DNA from: Leeuwenhoekiella palythoae
GTDB taxonomy: Bacteria; Bacteroidota; Bacteroidia; Flavobacteriales; Flavobacteriaceae
DNA length: 64,000 nucleotides
Reading direction: 5' to 3'
NCBI RefSeq assembly: GCF_900130045.1
Contig: NZ_FQXT01000004.1
Location: 186,001-250,000 of the forward strand
Numbering within the stretch: the first letter of the stretch is position 1; every line of letters begins with the position of its first letter. The notes under the pieces were generated by a model that saw only the letters and a list, made by a program, of their open reading frames with translations, had not been told where the DNA came from and made no database searches. The position numbers and the translations under genes were made by a program. Positions 33,887 to 42,372 of the stretch are shown here, piece by piece.

Positions 33887-34684
33887 ATGCAATACCAAGG
33901 CGTACTTACCAAAATGCAAACCGAACTCCAAAATCCGGTGCAATATTATTTGGTTTTTGAAGATGATTTTATTCACGTCAACCAGCTTTTAGACAAAGAA
34001 ATACGCATCGAATTTTTAAAATATCAATGCCTTGCGTGCGGCCTGAATAAAAAAATATACCGTCAAGGTTATTGTTATGAAGACTTCTATAAAGTGCCTC
34101 AAGCAGCCGACTGGATTATGAAACCGGAGCTTAGCAAAGCGCATTTAGATCAAGAAGATCGCGATCTGGAGTATGAAAAGAAAGTGCAACTGCAGCCGCA
34201 TATTGTATATCTGGCAAACAGCAGCAATATAAAAGTTGGGGTTACGCGCAAAACGCAAGTACCTACGCGTTGGATAGATCAAGGCGCGCATGAAGCGATT
34301 GAGATCGTCGAGGTTCCAAATCGGTATTTAGCAGGAATCACCGAAGTCGCTCTTAAAGAACATATCGCTGATAAAACCAACTGGCGTAAAATGCTCAAAA
34401 ATGAGATCGAAGATGAGAATCTGGTCGAGCAGCGCGACGCCTTAAAACAGTACATTCCAGAGGAGGCGCTAGAGTACTACATCGCCAGCAATCAGGAAAC
34501 CAATATAGAATTCCCGGTTTTACAATACCCTAAGAAATTAAAGAGCCTTAACCTTGAAAAAACGCCGGAGTATCAAGGTGTTTTAAAAGGAATAAAAGGG
34601 CAGTATCTTCTATTTGAGGACGGAACCGTCTTTAATGTACGCAACTGGGAGGGCTATGTAGTAAGCCTTAGCGTTTCGGCCTAA
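33887..34684 (+). CDS. DUF2797 family protein
   Basis: A 265-residue cytoplasmic protein. The N-terminal part has cysteines C48 and C51 (CLACGLNKKIYRQGYCY) with C63, probably a zinc site. The central block IKVGVTRKTQVPTRWIDQGA resembles the catalytic core of GIY-YIG nucleases (short-strand, VGxT, R-W), which is the relation proposed for DUF2797. The activity is not known. It stands between a divergent GH3 gene and the BlaI operon. Confidence 0.85.
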   Translation: MQYQGVLTKMQTELQNPVQYYLVFEDDFIHVNQLLDKEIRIEFLKYQCLACGLNKKIYRQGYCYEDFYKVPQAADWIMKPELSKAHLDQEDRDLEYEKKVQLQPHIVYLANSSNIKVGVTRKTQVPTRWIDQGAHEAIEIVEVPNRYLAGITEVALKEHIADKTNWRKMLKNEIEDENLVEQRDALKQYIPEEALEYYIASNQETNIEFPVLQYPKKLKSLNLEKTPEYQGVLKGIKGQYLLFEDGTVFNVRNWEGYVVSLSVSA

Positions 34685-34764
34685 ACCTTAGTATTTACAG
34701 TAATTCGCACCAATCTGAAGGATGCTTTTTCTTTAGGTTGGCAAACTTTTTTTAAAATTAATTG

Positions 34765-34828
34765 AACTAATATGTTAGTTAAACTAATTAATTAGTTATA
34801 TTTGAATAGTTCAATAACAAAACTAATT
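34765..34828. promoter_or_regulatory. Tandem palindromic operators overlapping the blaI promoter
   Basis: Operator 1 is AACTAATATGTTAGTT (34765-34780; 6-bp arms). Operator 2 is AACTAATTAATTAGTT (34782-34797), a perfect 16-bp palindrome. A half-site AACTAATT lies at 34821-34828. Operator 2 abuts the -7 element TATATTTG (34797-34804). Two adjacent 16-bp dyads overlapping the promoter of a BlaI/MecI repressor gene are the expected arrangement for autorepression. Confidence 0.8.
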
Positions 34829-34846
34829 CCCTAAACAGTATAAATT

Positions 34847-35206
34847 ATGAAACAGTTAACCAAAGCCGAAGAAGAAGTAATGCAGATCTTATGGGATCTG
34901 GGAGAAGCCAATGTAGCTGCGATGCTTGAGGTGATGCCGGAGCCTAAACCGGCTTATAATACGGTGTCTACTATTGTGCGTATTCTGGAAACCAAAGAAT
35001 TTGTGGGCTACAAAAAGGAGGGTAGAGGACATATTTATTTTCCGCTGGTGAAAAAATCAGATTACAGTAGTGCCTCGATGTCTAAAATGGTCAACGATTA
35101 TTTCAATGGAAGCTTCAAAAGTATGGTTTCCTTCTTTGTGAAAAAGAAAGAAATGAGCGCGAGTGAACTCGAATCTATTTTAAAAGAAATTAATAAAGAC
35201 GACTAG
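34847..35206 (+). CDS. BlaI/MecI/CopY family transcriptional repressor
   Basis: A 119-residue winged-helix repressor. It opens with KQLTKAEEEVMQILWDLGEA, and YNTVSTIVRILETKEFVGYKKEGRGHIYFPLV covers the recognition helix and wing. The C-terminal half is the dimerisation region, where the partner protease cuts in BlaI/MecI. It likely binds the twin palindromes just upstream. The M56 protease gene begins 2 bp after its stop, the classical repressor/sensor pair, though no beta-lactamase gene is nearby. Confidence 0.93.
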   Translation: MKQLTKAEEEVMQILWDLGEANVAAMLEVMPEPKPAYNTVSTIVRILETKEFVGYKKEGRGHIYFPLVKKSDYSSASMSKMVNDYFNGSFKSMVSFFVKKKEMSASELESILKEINKDD

Positions 35207-35208
35207 TT

Positions 35209-36642
35209 ATGGTAAGATATATACTCGAAGTTATTGTTTTTCAGGCATTGTTTTTAGCCGTGTACCAGCTTTGGTTTCGCAAAGAAACCTTCTTCAATAT
35301 CAATAGAATTTATTTGATAAGTACAGCGCTTTTAGCTTTCGTTTTGCCCTTTATGCAATTTGAATTATTTGAAAATCAAATTCCGCTGCGCGAAAACATA
35401 TTTTTTCTACCGGAAGTAGTGGTAACTGCTGAAGCAAGTGAAGTTGCACATGCACCGGAACCACAAGAAACAGACTGGAGTATCTATCTATTACTTTATG
35501 CAGCCGGAGTGTTTTTTAGCACGGGAATGCTGTTCAGAAAATATCAAGAGATTCAGCGCTACTTCAGGTTTAAGCGTAAAAATGATACGACGCCTAAGAT
35601 CATCACCATACCTAATAGTGATGCTGCCTTCACGTTTATGGGGACCATTTTTATTGGCGAAAATATCAATGCTGAAGCTAAAGCGCATATTATGGCTCAC
35701 GAAGAGGTGCATCTCAAACACTGGCACGGTCTTGACCTGATGCTGTTTGAGCTGATGCGCGTAGTCTTTTGGTTCAATCCGCTGGTGTATATCTATCAAA
35801 ATAAACTAGCCGAAATACACGAATTTATCGCAGATGCTCAGGCAATGCGTAAAACCGAAATGAAAGCCTATTACAATCAGTTATTAAATACTGCTTTTGG
35901 TACGCAACATATTTCATTCATCAATACATTTTTCAATCATTCATTAATCAAAAAACGAATCGTTATGTTACAAAAACAAAGTAAACAAAGAGCCGGACTC
36001 AAATATTTAGTCCTGATCCCAGTCATTGCGGGAATTCTAACCTATGTAGGGTGTACCGATGACAACGGTCTCGCCGAAAATAAAGCTGCACTTACGCTTG
36101 AGGAACAAGTGGCGGATCTAGAGGCAACTTTAGATGCCAAAGAAGAGATAAGCACTGAAGAGCGCGAACTTGTAAGTAATCTTTTAAATAAGGCGAATCA
36201 AAAAGCTTTGCCACCGCCACCGCCTTCGCCTAACGAAGATGCTGTTATAGAAGTGGTAGAAACTCAAAGCCAAAAAGAAATTAATGATGTTCCTTTTGCT
36301 GTAGTGGAAGAAGTACCTGTTTTTCCGGGGTGTGAAAGTCTGCAAACCAATGCAGAACGTAAAAAATGTATGTCAGAGCAGGTGTCACAATTAATAAATG
36401 CAAATTTCAATACCAAAGTCGGGGAAGAGTTGCAATTGAAAGGAGTTCAAAGGATTTATACAAGATTTCGTATTAATGAAAATGGCGATATCGTAGATAT
36501 AGAATCTAGAGCCAGTGTACCTGAATTGGAAAAAGAGGCAGAACGTGTAGTTAGTCTATTGCCAAAAATAACTCCCGGAAAACATAAAGGAAAAAATGTA
36601 GGTGTTTTGTATTCATTACCTATTGTTTTTCAGACGAAGTAA
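35209..36642 (+). CDS. M56 family (BlaR1-like) membrane metallopeptidase with TonB-type C-terminal domain
   Basis: A 477-residue protein. Three or four membrane helices (about 5-25, 35-55, 90-110 and 265-283) flank a cytoplasmic zinc protease domain with HEEVH (164-168) and the downstream glutamate in EIHEFIADAQA. After the last helix (YLVLIPVIAGILTYVGC) comes an extracytoplasmic region: a helical segment, a PPPPPSP linker and a TonB_C-like domain (about 395-477). It lacks the penicillin-binding sensor of BlaR1. It probably cleaves the BlaI repressor upon an envelope signal. Confidence 0.9.
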   Translation: MVRYILEVIVFQALFLAVYQLWFRKETFFNINRIYLISTALLAFVLPFMQFELFENQIPLRENIFFLPEVVVTAEASEVAHAPEPQETDWSIYLLLYAAGVFFSTGMLFRKYQEIQRYFRFKRKNDTTPKIITIPNSDAAFTFMGTIFIGENINAEAKAHIMAHEEVHLKHWHGLDLMLFELMRVVFWFNPLVYIYQNKLAEIHEFIADAQAMRKTEMKAYYNQLLNTAFGTQHISFINTFFNHSLIKKRIVMLQKQSKQRAGLKYLVLIPVIAGILTYVGCTDDNGLAENKAALTLEEQVADLEATLDAKEEISTEERELVSNLLNKANQKALPPPPPSPNEDAVIEVVETQSQKEINDVPFAVVEEVPVFPGCESLQTNAERKKCMSEQVSQLINANFNTKVGEELQLKGVQRIYTRFRINENGDIVDIESRASVPELEKEAERVVSLLPKITPGKHKGKNVGVLYSLPIVFQTK

Positions 36643-36660
36643 TCCTTTAAAATATACATT

Positions 36661-37293
36661 ATGAAAAAGATTGTTTACTTGTCTATAGGTATTGCCGTTT
36701 TTGCATTGACATCGTGCTCTTCAGAAAAGGAAAATAGAGATGTAGCTCAACTTTCTTTTAAAGATAGAGTTGCGAATCTTGATGCTGCTCTAGAAGCTAA
36801 AGCCGAATTGAATGAAACAGAACGAGAGCAAATTGCAAGTTTAAACCAAATGGTTTTGAACAAATCTCAAAAACCCTTTATTACGACTGCACCGCCTAAT
36901 AAGAGTTTTAATTTTGATGATCTGGGTGCTGATCGCGTCGAGTTTAATGCGATCACACAACCGCCATATTATAGTTCTTGTGAAGATGCTAATATGGAAG
37001 TGCAACGTGTGTGCGTTGAAGAAGCAATTGCTACTTATGTCTCCTCCCATTTCAATGCTGAAGTTTACAAAGCCTCTAAAGTGCGCGGCCGCTATGAAAT
37101 GACCGCAAGCTTTTTAATTGATACAGAAGGAAAGATTCAGGATGTAAAGATTAGAAATGACTATGACAAAGCATTAAGCGCTGAAGCAAAACGGGTAATT
37201 AAAGATCTACCACAAATGCAACCGGGTAAACATAAAGGAAAGCCAATGGCGGCATTATTTACGTTACCTATTGTTTATGATTTAAAACCTTAA
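36661..37293 (+). CDS. Lipoprotein with TonB-type C-terminal domain, duplicate of the M56 sensor region
   Basis: A 210-residue lipoprotein (lipobox ALTSC). It aligns with the extracytoplasmic part of the preceding M56 protein over its full mature length: RVANLDAALEAKAELNETER against QVADLEATLDAKEEISTEER, and PGKHKGKPMAALFTLPIVY against PGKHKGKNVGVLYSLPIVF. It therefore arose by partial duplication, with the last helix turned into a lipobox signal. It may compete for the sensor ligand or act as a periplasmic partner. It lies 18 bp after the M56 gene. Confidence 0.85.
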   Translation: MKKIVYLSIGIAVFALTSCSSEKENRDVAQLSFKDRVANLDAALEAKAELNETEREQIASLNQMVLNKSQKPFITTAPPNKSFNFDDLGADRVEFNAITQPPYYSSCEDANMEVQRVCVEEAIATYVSSHFNAEVYKASKVRGRYEMTASFLIDTEGKIQDVKIRNDYDKALSAEAKRVIKDLPQMQPGKHKGKPMAALFTLPIVYDLKP

Positions 37294-37303
37294 GCACTCA
37301 AAA

Positions 37304-38521
37304 ATGCGCAGTTTTTATCTATTTATATTTTTAGTACTAGCCAGCCGGGCCGAAGCACAAGAGGTTTCGGCTTTGGCCATTGGCGATAGTTTATATGCTG
37401 TGGGAAACTACAGCAAGGCCATTGAGAGCTATGAACAAATTAAAGCTAAAAACGAGCGTGTTTATTTAAAGTTAGCGCGTGCCCATCAAGCTAAAGGGAC
37501 CCTTGATGATGCGTTGGTCAACTATAAATTGGCAGCAACAGGTACAGACGAAGTTATCGCGATGAATGAGTATGGAAAACTGCTCATCACCAAACGTCAG
37601 TTTAAGGAGGCAGATAGTGTTTTTTCAGCTTTAATTTCAGTTTATGATACCAATCCAGACTTTTATTACCAGCGCGGCCGCGCTAATGAAAACCGACCTA
37701 GGGATATTTCAGGAAAAGAGTCTGATAGTGTTTTAGTAGAAAAGCTTGCAAAAGTTCACGATCCTTTAGAAGATTATGAAAGAGCTATCGCCTTAGACAG
37801 TACGCACCAAAAAGCACTTGCCGAAGTTGCGACCTCTTATCTTAAACAAAAGGACTTTGCGATGGTTGAAAAACTGGCGTTTAAAGCCTTAGAAAGTTAT
37901 CCTACTAATGTGGAGATCATCAGCACGCTCGCTCAAAGTTATTATTACAAGGGATGGAATGAGGAAGGCATCCAGTGGTTTGAAAAATTATTGGCACTGG
38001 GGCAAGACACCCAATTCATCAGAGAAAAACTGGGCAATCTTTATTATAAAAAACGACAGTACGAGGATGCTATCGAGCAGTATCTTGGCGCTTTAAAGTT
38101 CGCTCCTGAAGATGCTTACGATCACGCAACCCTAGCCAAATTATATAATTTCACAGCCGATTTAGATGCTGCTGAAATGCACGGCTTGTTTGCAGTTCTT
38201 TACAAAGACCAACCATTGTTTGAGGAGTACTATACCTTATCGCGAACCTACGAGATGAAAAAAGAATGGGCCAGCGCTATGAAGTATGTCAACCGGTCTT
38301 TGGATGAAAACCCTAGAAATAAGAGCGCAGAATATACTAAAGCGATCATCGCCGACAATTATTACGAAGACCGCCGTGCGGTGCTCAAACTGTACGAAGA
38401 CTTCATTAAAAAATATGAGGATGGTAAATACGCAAAGTTTGATCATACACTAAAGCTCGCTAAAGAACGTCGCGATAAACTCAATCGGGAGATCTTTATG
38501 GCTGAGGGAGAAGAGGAGTAA
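37304..38521 (+). CDS. Tetratricopeptide repeat protein
   Basis: A 405-residue protein with a signal peptide (about 1-18, ending AEA). TPR-like helix pairs run through the rest, for example LYAVGNYSKAIESYEQI, DFYYQRGRANENR, GNLYYKKRQYEDAIEQYLGAL and the terminal AKERRDKL segment. TPRs are protein-binding scaffolds; it should be periplasmic. It begins 11 bp after the TonB-type lipoprotein and is the last gene of the BlaI-M56 operon, so it may serve the same envelope response. No enzymatic domain is seen. Confidence 0.85.
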   Translation: MRSFYLFIFLVLASRAEAQEVSALAIGDSLYAVGNYSKAIESYEQIKAKNERVYLKLARAHQAKGTLDDALVNYKLAATGTDEVIAMNEYGKLLITKRQFKEADSVFSALISVYDTNPDFYYQRGRANENRPRDISGKESDSVLVEKLAKVHDPLEDYERAIALDSTHQKALAEVATSYLKQKDFAMVEKLAFKALESYPTNVEIISTLAQSYYYKGWNEEGIQWFEKLLALGQDTQFIREKLGNLYYKKRQYEDAIEQYLGALKFAPEDAYDHATLAKLYNFTADLDAAEMHGLFAVLYKDQPLFEEYYTLSRTYEMKKEWASAMKYVNRSLDENPRNKSAEYTKAIIADNYYEDRRAVLKLYEDFIKKYEDGKYAKFDHTLKLAKERRDKLNREIFMAEGEEE

Positions 38522-38638
38522 GTTGTTCTGTTACATTGAGCGCTTCCGAGATACTTTTAAATTCTCAGTATATAATTCGTAATTACAATATCAATAATTA
38601 AAGCAGTTGCTTACTTTTAGCATTCTTAATCAAAGGCT

Positions 38639-39391
38639 GTGAAAAATTACCTACTTCTATCTTTTAGCTTTATCTTTTTTCTTTCCTGTAACTCAGAAAA
38701 AGGACTCAATTGTTTTCAAGCTGAAGGGGAGCGCATCGAACAAGAAATCCCGGTTGAAGCATTTTCTAAGATTATTGTTGAAGAGCGTTTGCAGCTTATT
38801 GTAAAACAAGGCGAAACGCAAAAAGTTGTGCTTGCAACCGGTGAAAATTTGGTCAATGATATCGAAGTAAGCGTTACCGATGGCATTCTCACGCTGTTTA
38901 ACGATAACGGCTGCAATCTCGTGCGCGACTACAACATCAGCAAAGTTTATGTAACCACTCCAGAGCTTACCGAAATACGTAATGCTTCAGGATATGAAGT
39001 GCAAAGCGATGGCGTGTTGTCTTTTGATTCCTTAACGCTGACTAGTGAAGATGTTGAAGAAGAAGATTTTTATCATAAAGACGGCGATTTTAGGTTGGAG
39101 CTGGATGTGAATACGCTCAACATCACCGCAAACGGACTCAGCAATTTCTTTATTTCCGGCGCAGCCGAAACAGCAACTATTGAATTTCTAGAAGGCGATA
39201 TTCGTTTTGAAGGCGAAAATTTTGCCATTCAAAATGCCAATATCTATCATCGCGGAACCAATAAAGTGATCGTAAATCCCATTCAGTCTTTGCGCGGAAG
39301 TGTTCTAAGCACGGGAGATTTAATTTCAGTCAATCGCCCGCCCATTGTTGAGGTTGAAGAGACGTACACCGGACGCTTGATTTTCCAGTAG
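38639..39391 (+). CDS. Head-GIN domain (DUF2807) lipoprotein
   Basis: A 250-residue lipoprotein. The start is GTG 38639, immediately before a signal peptide with lipobox (FFLSC). The rest is a right-handed beta-helix with repeated short strands, containing FSKIIVEERLQLIVKQGE near 42 and ITANGLSNFFISGAAET, the pattern of DUF2807 putative auto-transporter adhesin head-GIN domains. Such proteins are abundant in Bacteroidota and poorly understood. A TACTTTTA box about 22 bp upstream could be its -7. A 9-bp hairpin covers the stop codon (39378-39399). Confidence 0.82.
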   Translation: MKNYLLLSFSFIFFLSCNSEKGLNCFQAEGERIEQEIPVEAFSKIIVEERLQLIVKQGETQKVVLATGENLVNDIEVSVTDGILTLFNDNGCNLVRDYNISKVYVTTPELTEIRNASGYEVQSDGVLSFDSLTLTSEDVEEEDFYHKDGDFRLELDVNTLNITANGLSNFFISGAAETATIEFLEGDIRFEGENFAIQNANIYHRGTNKVIVNPIQSLRGSVLSTGDLISVNRPPIVEVEETYTGRLIFQ

Positions 39392-39477
39392 GAAAATCAC
39401 TTTAGTCATTTCCGCGAAGGCGGAAATCTCACAAATTTCATTCATTTCGAAATCCTGCATCCGTGATTACAGGATGC
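39378..39477. repeat. Cluster of three short hairpins between the head-GIN gene and era
   Basis: Hairpin 1 is TGATTTTCC-agta-GGAAAATCA (39378-39399). Hairpin 2 is ATTTCCGC-gaag-GCGGAAAT (39408-39427), like widespread REP-type palindromes. Hairpin 3 uses ATCCTG/CAGGAT (39452-39475), with an alternative GCATCC/GGATGC pairing. None has a T-tail. The rest of the 170-bp gap has only the era promoter. Confidence 0.6.
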
Positions 39478-39524
39478 TCTAATTTTCCATACCTATCAAA
39501 ATCTCAAACGCTGATTTTAAACCG

Positions 39525-39532
39525 TATCTTTG
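39525..39532 (+). promoter_or_regulatory. Putative -7 element (TATCTTTG) of era
   Basis: TATCTTTG fits TAnnTTTG and lies 29 bp before the TTG start of era; no clear -33 TTG. Confidence 0.6.
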
Positions 39533-39561
39533 CAGCTTAAAACCTCAAAAACACCTCAATC

Positions 39562-40491
39562 TTGGAAGCTCAAAATAATAATCCATTGCAATCTGAAGCT
39601 GAAAATAAATCGCATAAAGCCGGTTTTGTAAACATCATCGGGAACCCAAATGTGGGTAAATCTACCTTGATGAATGCGATCGTGGGTGAGCGCCTTTCGA
39701 TCATTACTTCAAAAGCGCAAACCACGCGGCATCGTATTTTAGGTATCGTAAATGGTGATGATTTTCAAGCGATTTTTAGCGATACTCCGGGAATTATCAA
39801 ACCCGCATACGAGCTGCAAGCGTCAATGATGGACTTTGTAAAGTCGGCTTTTGAGGATGCCGATGTGTTGATCTATATGGTTGAGTTGGGTGAAAAAGAA
39901 TTGAAAGACGAAGACTTCTTCAATAAAATTCGCAATACGGATATTCCGGTGTTGCTGCTCATCAACAAGATCGATAAAGGAAATGAGGAGCTGCTTGAAG
40001 CCAGCCGCATGCATTGGCAAGAAAAAGTCCCTAATGCAGAGATTTTCGCTATTTCAGCTTTGGAAAATTTTGGGGTAAGTCAGGTGTTTGATCGTATTCT
40101 TGACGCTTTACCGGTGTCCCCACCATTTTACCCAAAAGATGCGTTGACCGACAAACCCGAACGCTTTTTTGTAAATGAGATCATACGGGAGAAGATTCTG
40201 ATGCATTACAAAAAGGAGGTCCCGTATTCTGTAGAGATCGACACCGAAGAGTTTTTTGAAGAAGAAAATATCATTAGAATGCGCAGCATCATTATGGTGG
40301 AGCGCGATAGTCAAAAGGGAATCATCATCGGGCATAAAGGTTCGGCGCTAAAACGCATCGGTGTAGAAGCCCGAAAGGATCTCGAGATTTTCTTTGGCAA
40401 ACAAGTGCATTTAGAACTCTATGTAAAAGTTAATAAAGACTGGCGCAGCAGCGAGCGTGAATTGCGTCGCTTTGGGTATAATGGGAAGTAA
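39562..40491 (+). CDS. era: GTPase Era
   Basis: A 309-residue GTPase for 16S rRNA maturation and 30S assembly. Motifs: G1 GNPNVGKS (27-34), G2 around TTRHRILG, G3 DTPG, G4 NKID, and the C-terminal KH domain with IIGHKGSALKRIG. The start is TTG 39562; no ATG is available before G1, and the length agrees with the family plus a ~20-residue leader. A -7 box lies 29 bp upstream. It is followed after 6 bp by an unrelated secreted-protein gene. Confidence 0.96.
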   Translation: MEAQNNNPLQSEAENKSHKAGFVNIIGNPNVGKSTLMNAIVGERLSIITSKAQTTRHRILGIVNGDDFQAIFSDTPGIIKPAYELQASMMDFVKSAFEDADVLIYMVELGEKELKDEDFFNKIRNTDIPVLLLINKIDKGNEELLEASRMHWQEKVPNAEIFAISALENFGVSQVFDRILDALPVSPPFYPKDALTDKPERFFVNEIIREKILMHYKKEVPYSVEIDTEEFFEEENIIRMRSIIMVERDSQKGIIIGHKGSALKRIGVEARKDLEIFFGKQVHLELYVKVNKDWRSSERELRRFGYNGK

Positions 40492-40497
40492 AATCCT

Positions 40498-41319
40498 ATG
40501 AAAGTTGTTTTTATAATTATACTCGTTTTTAGTTATTCTTTTAATGTTTTAGCTTGTAGCTGTGATATTCCAAAGCCTGCTATTGAGTTTTATGCTTCAG
40601 ATTATGTTTTTGAAGGAGAAGTTATTAGTAAAATCTATGCTAAAGACTCATTAACATATACCGTAAAGTTTAAGGTTTTAAAGCATTATAAATTTGGTGA
40701 TGAGCCAGAATTTATAAGCTATACATTTCCTGCTGAAGGAGAGTTTCCAGGTCATTTTACATCCTGCGATTGGAGTGTTGATTTTGGGGAGAGATGGCTT
40801 GTTTACAGTAATTTATACAACGGAAAGCAAAGTTTTAGTTTTTATTGTTCAAATAGTAAACCTATTAATGAACATTATGGGATCAGAAAATCAGAGCAAA
40901 AAGTTTTAGATAATGGTAATAAACTTGAGCTTGAAAATTACAGGTTTATTAATCACGAGGCAAAGCCGATAACTGATGTAGACTCTATTCTGTCAGCATA
41001 TAATTCAAAAGATTTGAACTTAGAATCAAAGACATTTGCTCCTTTCTGGATAGATGTAGATAAAGAGGGAAATTTGACAAGTGTAAATTTGAGCCCTCGA
41101 GAAAATAGAGAAATGGAAGTTGTAGATACTATTTACGGGCTTAATATTCGTAAAAATCAATATTCTAAACCGAGAAATGAATTTGAATCAGTAGCGCTTG
41201 AAATTGCCAAAAAGGTTAAAAAATGGGATACATATGTTTTTCACGGCAAGCAGGTAAGGTATAGAACATTTTTAACTTTTATCTTGGATGAAAATTCGAA
41301 AATAGTTCTTTATAACTAA
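40498..41319 (+). CDS. Secreted protein with N-terminal CxC (TIMP/netrin-like) domain
   Basis: A 273-residue protein with a signal peptide ending LAC. The mature N-terminus is CSCDIPKPAIEFYASDYVFEGEV (C20 and C22), the opening typical of TIMP/NTR-like OB-fold domains: CxC, a proline, then a strand reading VFxGEV. Two further cysteines lie near 90 and 120. The second half is unlike anything I recognise; it has a Gly-poor TonB-C-like feel (LTFILDENSKIVLYN at the end). The DNA is clearly more AT-rich than era next door, perhaps acquired. The biological role is unknown. Confidence 0.65.
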   Translation: MKVVFIIILVFSYSFNVLACSCDIPKPAIEFYASDYVFEGEVISKIYAKDSLTYTVKFKVLKHYKFGDEPEFISYTFPAEGEFPGHFTSCDWSVDFGERWLVYSNLYNGKQSFSFYCSNSKPINEHYGIRKSEQKVLDNGNKLELENYRFINHEAKPITDVDSILSAYNSKDLNLESKTFAPFWIDVDKEGNLTSVNLSPRENREMEVVDTIYGLNIRKNQYSKPRNEFESVALEIAKKVKKWDTYVFHGKQVRYRTFLTFILDENSKIVLYN

Positions 41320-41346
41320 AAAAAAAGCCCCACATCGCGGGGCTAT
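41317..41346 (-). terminator. Rho-independent terminator of the arsenosugar operon
   Basis: AGCCCC (41326-41331) pairs with GGGGCT (41339-41344), with extra G-C pairing near the loop. On the minus strand it is followed by nine T. It ends the long minus-strand operon after arsM, facing the convergent TIMP-like gene. Confidence 0.9.
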
Positions 41347-41376
41347 ATATTTCTGCCACCGGCTGCAAGCCAGCGG

Positions 41377-42345
41377 TTAGCAGCATCCACCACCATCATA
41401 GTGAAAGGTGCTTTCACTGATAAATATATCGTCGCGACCTAAAGCAGCAAGAGCACCAGCCGTCTTATCGCAAACAGCCAATGGTTGGTTTTTCAATAAA
41501 ACGTGGCCTTTTTTATCATCAAAATAATCCTCAGCGCCGTAATAGATGGCAGCTTTTCCGGTGAAGATACACGGGCCATCCTCGGGCATCGGGTCTTTGA
41601 TCGCTGCAACCTCAATCGATTCGATGTAGATGAGTTCGTCTGTCGGGTAGTTTTTAGGATCAAGAATGCGATACGGCTTGCGCGCACGGATTTCGATAGT
41701 GCCAAAACCGGCGTCGGTCAAGGCTTTTACATATTCTTTTATAGGTAAACTTCCGCTTAGGCATAATGCACGTAGGCGCTCATCGTTGCGCAAGGTTTCA
41801 TTTATTTCCTGCTCACAAGTAGGATCGCTCATTACGAGTCTTCCGTGAGGTTTGAGCACGCGGTACATCTCTTCGATCGCTTTTTTCAGCTCTTCTGCTT
41901 TAAAAATATTAAAGAGGCAATTTTGAGCAGCTACATCAATGCTGTTATCTTCCACAGGTAAGTGGAGCGCGTCTCCTTTTTTAAGATCTACAAATTCACT
42001 CTTGAACCAAGGATTCAACTCCTCAGCTTCCTCAAAGTTTTTACGCGAAGCTTCGAGCATTTCATCGACCACATCCACGCCAACCACGCCGCTTTTTTGG
42101 CGCGAGAAATAAGCGAACTGTAAGAGCTCCATTCCGCCGCCTACACCCACATAAAGTACGCGCGGATCGTTAGTAAGATCACATGCATTTACGGTGCTTC
42201 CGCAGCCGTAATTCATCTCTTGCATGATCTTAGGGATTTTCAATCCCGGTAATTCCCAGATAGGATTTGTAGTGCAACAAAGTCCAACGTCTGGAGTGAG
42301 TGCAGCGTCACGATATACATTTTTGGTGGTTTCTAAATAGCTCAT
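41377..42345 (-). CDS. arsM: Arsenosugar-type arsenite S-adenosylmethionine methyltransferase
   Basis: A 322-residue methyltransferase of the ArsM subgroup linked to arsenosugar synthesis. The SAM motif is YVGVGGGMEL (65-74), and DVVDEMLEASR follows. Cysteines suited to As(III) are C23/C24, C48, C55 and the one in AAQNCLFN; the tail is DGGGCC. The C-terminal part (GKAAIYYGAEDYFDDKKGHVL) is specific to this subgroup. It methylates trivalent arsenic stepwise, giving the dimethylarsenite used by ArsS, encoded in the same operon. It is the last gene, 27 bp after a phosphoesterase-like gene and just before the terminator. Confidence 0.9.
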   Translation of the reverse strand: MSYLETTKNVYRDAALTPDVGLCCTTNPIWELPGLKIPKIMQEMNYGCGSTVNACDLTNDPRVLYVGVGGGMELLQFAYFSRQKSGVVGVDVVDEMLEASRKNFEEAEELNPWFKSEFVDLKKGDALHLPVEDNSIDVAAQNCLFNIFKAEELKKAIEEMYRVLKPHGRLVMSDPTCEQEINETLRNDERLRALCLSGSLPIKEYVKALTDAGFGTIEIRARKPYRILDPKNYPTDELIYIESIEVAAIKDPMPEDGPCIFTGKAAIYYGAEDYFDDKKGHVLLKNQPLAVCDKTAGALAALGRDDIFISESTFHYDGGGCC

Positions 42346-42372
42346 AATTTCGTTTTTTTAGATTAATACCTT

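Noticed and set aside
34847-36642. Beta-lactam resistance locus
   Set aside because: Although BlaI and an M56 protease are present, there is no penicillin-binding sensor domain and no beta-lactamase gene in the neighbourhood.
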